A stretch of DNA of 10,321 nucleotides. Origin: an uncultured Microbacterium sp. (GTDB taxonomy: Bacteria; Actinomycetota; Actinomycetes; Actinomycetales; Microbacteriaceae). This document shows positions 6,664 through 10,321 of the stretch, piece after piece. The first letter of the stretch is position 1; each line of letters starts with the position of its first letter. The stretch is from the NCBI RefSeq assembly GCF_937927635.1, contig NZ_CALBRW010000014.1:1-10321 (forward strand). The letters are read 5' to 3'. Under the pieces are notes generated by a model. It worked only from the letters and a program-made list of their open reading frames with translations, made no database searches and was not told the origin of the DNA. Both the position numbers and the translations under genes were made by a program.

Positions 6664-8174
6664 GCACCGGGCTGCGCCTCGCCGCGCTGCTCGCGCATCC
6701 TGAGAACGGCGGACTCGCCCGCGTGGCGGGGCCCGCCGACGTCGAGTGGGAAGGAGTCGCGGTCGAGGATCGTGAGGACGAGCTGGCCTCCTCGGGCTCG
6801 AGGCGGCTCGCCGTGCTGATATCGGGCATGCCGCCCACGACCTGGCAGCAGGACGCCCTGCTGCGGCGCGTCCGAGACCGCGGATACACGGGCCTGGCGC
6901 TTCCCGGTGCGGCCGGGATCGACGGCGGCGCCCGCCGCCTCGCAGACCGCATCGGCCTCAGCCTGCTCGATGTCGCGCGCCCGGTGCAGCTTGCGAAGGC
7001 CTGCTGGATGCTGATCGAGGCGCGCGACGCCCTGACGCTCAGCCAGGTGCGCAAAGTGGCGCAGTCGTTCGAGTACTCCGCCGACGACCTCGCCGACCTG
7101 CTGCGGCACATCGCCGCGAACCTCAGCAGGGGCGTCGCCCTGATCGACAGGGCGGGGGTCGTGCTCGAGGCCGGCGGCCACCTCGGCGAGGAGCTGCACG
7201 CGGCGATCGGGTTCGACTCGTGGACCGATCTCGCGCACGCAGGTGACGCGGCCGCGGCATCCGTGCGCGTCGACAGCCCCGGCCGTACGGGGCTGCGGCT
7301 CGTCCTCTTCGGCGACGGCCTCGGCGAGGCGCAGCTGAAGTCGCTGACGGTGGCGGCCGAGATCGCGATGCCGGCCATCGCCGCCCGCATCCTGATCGAC
7401 GAGGTCGCGGCCATCAACGACGTCGCCGTCTCGTCCGCTCTGCTGCGCGACTTCACCGATCTGCACGGTGCGCCGGACGACGACATCGATCGCCGGATGC
7501 TCGAACGCGGCTGGCGCACGCAGGGTCATCATCTGGGCTTCCACCTGGCCGCGAGGGGCCGCCTGGACGCGTTCTCGCTGCTGCGCTCCCTGCGCGCCGG
7601 CCTCGGCGCCATCGACGCGGAGGCGCACGCCACCACCGCGGGGCGCGGGGTCAGCGGATGGCTGACCTTCGCCGAGCCGCCGGGACCGGAGCGCGTCGAG
7701 CGCGCCGTCGCCGCGCTGCGCGAGCTGCACACCGGAGCGGTGAAGGCCTTTCCCGTGGCCACCGGGGTGGGCTCGCTGCAGCAGGGCCCCTCCGGCCTGG
7801 CGACGACGCTCGACGAGGCGGGGGACGCCGCCCGCATCGCGGCCGCACGATCGGCGACCGGCTGGTTCGTGCGCGTCGACAGCCTGGGGCTCGAGCAGCT
7901 GCTCCTGGCATGGACGGGCAACGACACCTTCGTGCCGGCCGCCGAGTCGTTGCTTGCGCCGCTGCGCGAGGGCGGCGGCGAGCTGCTGAGCACGCTGGCC
8001 GCCTACCTCGACCACGAATCCGGCATCGCGGCGACGGCGGCGACGCTCGGCCTGCACCGCAACACGGTCGCCGTCCGGATCCGGCGGGTGCAGGAGCTGC
8101 TCGGCATCGACATGAACGACCCCGAGGCGCGCTTGGCCCTGCACCTCGCCTGCCGGGCTGTGCTGATGCGCTGA
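6660..8174 (+). CDS. PucR-family transcriptional regulator
   Basis: A 504-residue regulator. The C-terminus (about 441-499) is the PucR helix-turn-helix: LLSTLAAYLDHE (442-453), then GIAATAATLGLHRNTVAVRI (455-474) and RRVQELLGIDMNDPEARLAL (475-494). The first ~110 residues resemble the PucR N-terminal purine-catabolism-type domain (RVAGP at 21-25, VLISG at 52-56), and the middle (about 150-410) is a sensor/GGDEF-like-fold region without identifiable ligand residues. PucR relatives usually control use of purines, ureides, amino acids or similar nitrogen compounds, often as effector-dependent activators. ATG 6660 overlaps the previous TGA (ATGA), so translation is probably coupled. Its place at the end of the operon suggests it controls the operon and itself, possibly through the dyads at 349-391; that link is inferred. 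Confidence 0.9.
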   Translation: MSTGLRLAALLAHPENGGLARVAGPADVEWEGVAVEDREDELASSGSRRLAVLISGMPPTTWQQDALLRRVRDRGYTGLALPGAAGIDGGARRLADRIGLSLLDVARPVQLAKACWMLIEARDALTLSQVRKVAQSFEYSADDLADLLRHIAANLSRGVALIDRAGVVLEAGGHLGEELHAAIGFDSWTDLAHAGDAAAASVRVDSPGRTGLRLVLFGDGLGEAQLKSLTVAAEIAMPAIAARILIDEVAAINDVAVSSALLRDFTDLHGAPDDDIDRRMLERGWRTQGHHLGFHLAARGRLDAFSLLRSLRAGLGAIDAEAHATTAGRGVSGWLTFAEPPGPERVERAVAALRELHTGAVKAFPVATGVGSLQQGPSGLATTLDEAGDAARIAAARSATGWFVRVDSLGLEQLLLAWTGNDTFVPAAESLLAPLREGGGELLSTLAAYLDHESGIAATAATLGLHRNTVAVRIRRVQELLGIDMNDPEARLALHLACRAVLMR

Positions 8175-8238
8175 GGCGCCGGTTCGGGCATCCGTCGTGT
8201 CACGCACCGGCTGGGCGCGGCAGGCCGTTCAACGCGGC

Positions 8239-8250
8239 TACGCTGGCCCG
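8239..8250 (+). promoter_or_regulatory. Probable leaderless promoter -10 of the M20 peptidase gene
   Basis: TACGCT (8239-8244) matches TANNNT and ends six bases before ATG 8251, so the transcript would start at or within a base of the A of the start codon. There is no Shine-Dalgarno sequence between them, which supports leaderless initiation. No clear -35 is visible. This implies the peptidase is transcribed independently of the upstream operon. Confidence 0.5.
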
Positions 8251-9582
8251 ATGAGCACCATCCGCCCCGGCATCGCCGAGCGTCTGTCCCGGATGATCCA
8301 GCTGCCCACGGTCTCGGCCGAGCTCGAGCAGCGCGGGCTCGAGCCCTTCCAGGCCTTCGAGCGGCTGATCGCCGAGCAGTACCCGCTCGTGCACGAGCAC
8401 CTCGCACTCGAGAAGCACACCGACCTCGGGCTGCTGTTCCATTGGAAGGGCCGGGACGCGGCATCCGATCCGGTGGTGCTGATGGCCCACTACGACGTCG
8501 TGCCGGTGGACGAGTCCGACCCGTGGACGCATCCGTCCTTCGAGGGACGCATCGCCGACGGCCGCGTGTACGGTCGCGGGGCGCTGGACGACAAGGGCCC
8601 GCTGATCGTCGTGATCGAGGCGGTCGAGAACCTGCTGGCCGACGGCTTCACTCCGGCGCGGGACGTGTATCTGTCGTTCGGCGGCAACGAGGAGAGCTTC
8701 GGCACCGCCGCGCTCGCCATCTCGGACGCGTTCCGCGAGCGCGGGATCCCCCCGTGGCTCGTCGTCGACGAGGGCGGTGCGGTGGTCGACTCGCCGCTCC
8801 CGTTCGTGCCCGGCGGCGCGGCCATGATCGGCGTGGGGGAGAAGGGCATCGTCACGCTGCGGCTCTCCACCCGCGGCGACGGCGGCCACGCCTCCACCCC
8901 GCCGACGCTCACGGCCGTGCGGCGCATCGCCCGCGCCGTCGACCGCCTGGACCCGTCGATGTTCCCGGCGCGCACGCCGAAGGCGATCAGCCGGATGCTC
9001 GCGCAGTTCGCCACCCGCACGCCGGGCGCGGCCGGCTTCGGGCTGAGGGCGCTCAGCCGGATGCCGATGATCACGGCGCAGCTGTTCGCGCGCCTGGGCG
9101 GCGAACCCGCGGCGCTCGTGCGCACCACGGTCGCCGCGACCATGCAGTCCGGCGGGACCGCGGCCAACGTCATCCCCTCGCAGGCATCCGCCACGATCAA
9201 CCTGCGCCTGGCCCTCGGCGAGACCGTCGACGGCACCGTGCTGCGGGTGCGCGACCGCATCCGCGATCCGCAGGTGGCGATCGAGGTGCTCGACGGCAGC
9301 GATCCCTCTCCGGAGTCCGCCACCGACGGCGCCCCGTGGGACCTGCTCGCCGATGCGCTGGCGGTGTCGCATCCCGGCATCCCGGCCACGCCGTACGTGA
9401 TGATGGCGGCGACCGACTCCCGGCACTTCCATCGCTTCGCGCCCGCGGTCTACCGGTTCGCACCGCTGGAGATGTCATCCGTGCAGCGCGCCGCCATCCA
9501 CGGGGTCGACGAGTACGTCGAGATCGACGCGCTGGAGCGCGGTGAGCGGTTCCATCGCGCGCTCCTCGAACGGCTAGGGTGA
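8251..9582 (+). CDS. M20-family metallopeptidase (carboxypeptidase S / PM20D1-like)
   Basis: A 443-residue two-zinc hydrolase of the M20 family. Expected active-site residues are present: H80 and D82 in MAHYDVVP (78-85), D113 in GRGALDDKG (108-116), the E147-E148 pair in GGNEESFG (144-151), D173 in VVDEGG (171-176) and H392 in TDSRHF (388-393). The dimerisation domain (about 195-310) carries GDGGHASTPP (209-218). The TDSRH ending and the overall length suggest the CPS1/PM20D1-like branch, which cleaves small peptides or N-acyl amino acids. ATG 8251 is preferred over GTG 8197 because conserved sequence starts there and a leaderless -10 precedes it. It is 76 bases past the operon, so its link with hydantoin-type metabolism is uncertain; M20 relatives do hydrolyse N-carbamoyl amino acids. 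No signal peptide is visible, so it is probably cytoplasmic. Confidence 0.9.
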   Translation: MSTIRPGIAERLSRMIQLPTVSAELEQRGLEPFQAFERLIAEQYPLVHEHLALEKHTDLGLLFHWKGRDAASDPVVLMAHYDVVPVDESDPWTHPSFEGRIADGRVYGRGALDDKGPLIVVIEAVENLLADGFTPARDVYLSFGGNEESFGTAALAISDAFRERGIPPWLVVDEGGAVVDSPLPFVPGGAAMIGVGEKGIVTLRLSTRGDGGHASTPPTLTAVRRIARAVDRLDPSMFPARTPKAISRMLAQFATRTPGAAGFGLRALSRMPMITAQLFARLGGEPAALVRTTVAATMQSGGTAANVIPSQASATINLRLALGETVDGTVLRVRDRIRDPQVAIEVLDGSDPSPESATDGAPWDLLADALAVSHPGIPATPYVMMAATDSRHFHRFAPAVYRFAPLEMSSVQRAAIHGVDEYVEIDALERGERFHRALLERLG

Positions 9583-9590
9583 TCTCACCC
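9577..9590. terminator. Short hairpin at the end of the peptidase gene
   Basis: GGGTGA and TCACCC flank TC, forming a perfect six-base inverted repeat that includes the peptidase stop codon (TGA 9580-9582). It would fold as a short GC-rich stem (GGGTG/CACCC with ATCT as loop). No T-run follows, so it is at best a weak terminator. The repeat copy just downstream may contribute. Confidence 0.35.
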
Positions 9591-9592
9591 GC

Positions 9593-9624
9593 CCTTCGTC
9601 TCGTCGCTCCGCTCCTCGCTCAGG
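9593..9624 (-). repeat. Dispersed palindrome-ended repeat, copy B
   Basis: Read on the minus strand this starts CCTGAGCGAG and ends GACGAAGG, the same pattern as the copy at 4494-4521 but with a slightly longer interior. The ends are complementary in both copies, CACT/AGTG in copy A and CCT/AGG here, so the end sequence differs but self-pairing is kept. Here it sits between genes, just after the peptidase stop, where such repeats normally do little harm. Confidence 0.5.
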
Positions 9625-9671
9625 AACCGGGATGACGAGCATCCTGCTGGACCGCCCGAACAGGAGGCGCG

Positions 9672-10321
9672 ATGACGCGCACCGCATCCGCCCGCGCGAC
9701 GCTCGGCGCGCTCGCCGCCGTGGTCGGCTTCCTCGCCTTCGTCGAGTTCACCAGCGGCGTGCTGCAGGGGTACTACACGCCCATGCTCACGGACATCGCC
9801 CGGCACCTCGGCATCCACGACGCGGACGTGAACTGGCTCGAGGGCGCCCAGCTGATGCTCTCGGCGCTCGTCGTGCCGGCGTTCGCGAAGCTCGGCGACA
9901 TGATCGGGCACAAGCGGATGCTGCTGGTCTCGACCGCGCTCACCGCGGCGGCCGCCCTGGTGCTGCCGTTCACCGACTCGTTCGTCGTCTTCCTGATCGG
10001 CTGGGCGCTGATGGGGTTCTACGTGGTGTGGCTGCCGCTGGAGATCGCGCTGATCTGGTCGCGGTCGCGCTCCATGGAGGGCCGCTCGGTGATCACGGCG
10101 CGGGCGGCGGGCATGCTCGTCGCGGCCCTGGAGACCGGCGCGATCCTCGGCGCGCTCGCCGGCGGCGCGCTGATCGACGTCCTGCCGCTGTGGGTGGTGC
10201 TGCTCATCCCCGCGCTGCTGATCATCGTCTGCTTCTTCGTCATCCTGTTCGGGGTGAGGGAATCGCCTGAGCTCACCGGCGGGCAGCTGGACACGGTCGG
10301 CATCGTCCTCATCTCGCTGGC
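9672..10321 (+). CDS. MFS transporter, DHA2-like drug exporter family (5' part, runs off the window)
   Basis: The first 216 codons of a membrane transporter that continues past the window. The start ATG has a strong AGGAGG site (9662-9667) four bases upstream. Hydrophobic segments lie near residues 13-34, 58-75, 82-100, 104-128, 144-168 and 172-195. The MFS loop motif appears as GDMIGHKRM (75-83). After the sixth segment, VRESPE (195-200) and LDTVGIVLISL (206-216) resemble the linker and seventh helix of 14-helix DHA2 exporters (EmrB-like proton antiporters). The cargo cannot be deduced. It is separated from the peptidase gene by 89 bases holding a short hairpin and a repeat, so it is probably a separate transcription unit. 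Confidence 0.85.
   Translation, partial: MTRTASARATLGALAAVVGFLAFVEFTSGVLQGYYTPMLTDIARHLGIHDADVNWLEGAQLMLSALVVPAFAKLGDMIGHKRMLLVSTALTAAAALVLPFTDSFVVFLIGWALMGFYVVWLPLEIALIWSRSRSMEGRSVITARAAGMLVAALETGAILGALAGGALIDVLPLWVVLLIPALLIIVCFFVILFGVRESPELTGGQLDTVGIVLISL

Noticed and set aside
5676..8207. 843-codon minus-strand open frame
   Set aside because: It is antisense to DUF917 copy 3 and the PucR gene, and its composition is shadow-like with no recognisable motif.
8178..8211. GCCGGT/ACCGGC six-base stem between the regulator and the peptidase as terminator
   Set aside because: The loop is 22 bases with no stem extension and no T-run, so it is too weak to call, though a terminator is expected in 8175-8238.
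9575..9580. TAGGGT as a -10 box for the MFS gene
   Set aside because: It overlaps the peptidase's last codons and the short hairpin, has no -35 at proper spacing, and would start the transcript about 85 bases before the gene; possible but unsupported.
9632..10270. Open frame starting at ATG 9632 on the + strand
   Set aside because: It is an Arg/Ala-rich out-of-frame reading of the MFS gene, whose true start at 9672 has a strong AGGAGG site and hydrophobic product.
1..10321. tRNA or rRNA genes, CRISPR arrays, transposase genes
   Set aside because: No cloverleaf-like stretch, spaced repeat array or transposase reading frame was seen; the only repeats are the two short palindrome-ended copies and the operator dyads.

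Overview
The window is about 70% G+C with strong third-position G/C bias, short or overlapping gene junctions, and two genes that seem to start at or next to their transcription start. This points to a high-GC actinobacterium, probably a Microbacterium-like member of the Microbacteriaceae. The assignment rests on composition and gene style, not on a marker gene.

Layout. Bases 1-38 look like the last codons of an upstream + strand gene. Bases 39-458 hold no intact gene. They contain a long imperfect hairpin (78-141), a minus-strand remnant resembling the C-terminus of a YCII/DGPF-domain protein (168-335), and a lower-GC control region (339-458) with two identical-pattern dyads exactly 30 bp apart. 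From 459 to 8174 six + strand genes run as one apparent operon: an NCS1 (CodB-like) permease, a short hydantoinase/oxoprolinase-family ASKHA protein, three tandem DUF917 (S-methyl-thiohydantoin desulfurase-type) paralogs, and a PucR-type regulator. Gaps are 31, 1, overlap, 9 and overlap. After this come an M20 metallopeptidase with its own probable leaderless promoter (8251-9582) and the 5' part of a DHA2-like MFS exporter (9672 to the window end).

How the operon may work. The permease would import a small cyclic nitrogen compound such as a hydantoin, thiohydantoin or nucleobase-like ring. The hydantoinase-family protein and DUF917 proteins would open or desulfurise it, and the PucR protein would sense the compound or a product and control the operon from its last position. 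The substrate cannot be read from sequence.

The most unusual points are: three DUF917 copies, the third having lost several motifs kept by the other two; a probable 33-bp in-frame insertion of a dispersed repeat at the junction of DUF917 genes 1 and 2, which adds 11 residues to the C-terminus of one protein and the N-terminus of the next; and the paired dyads upstream of the permease.
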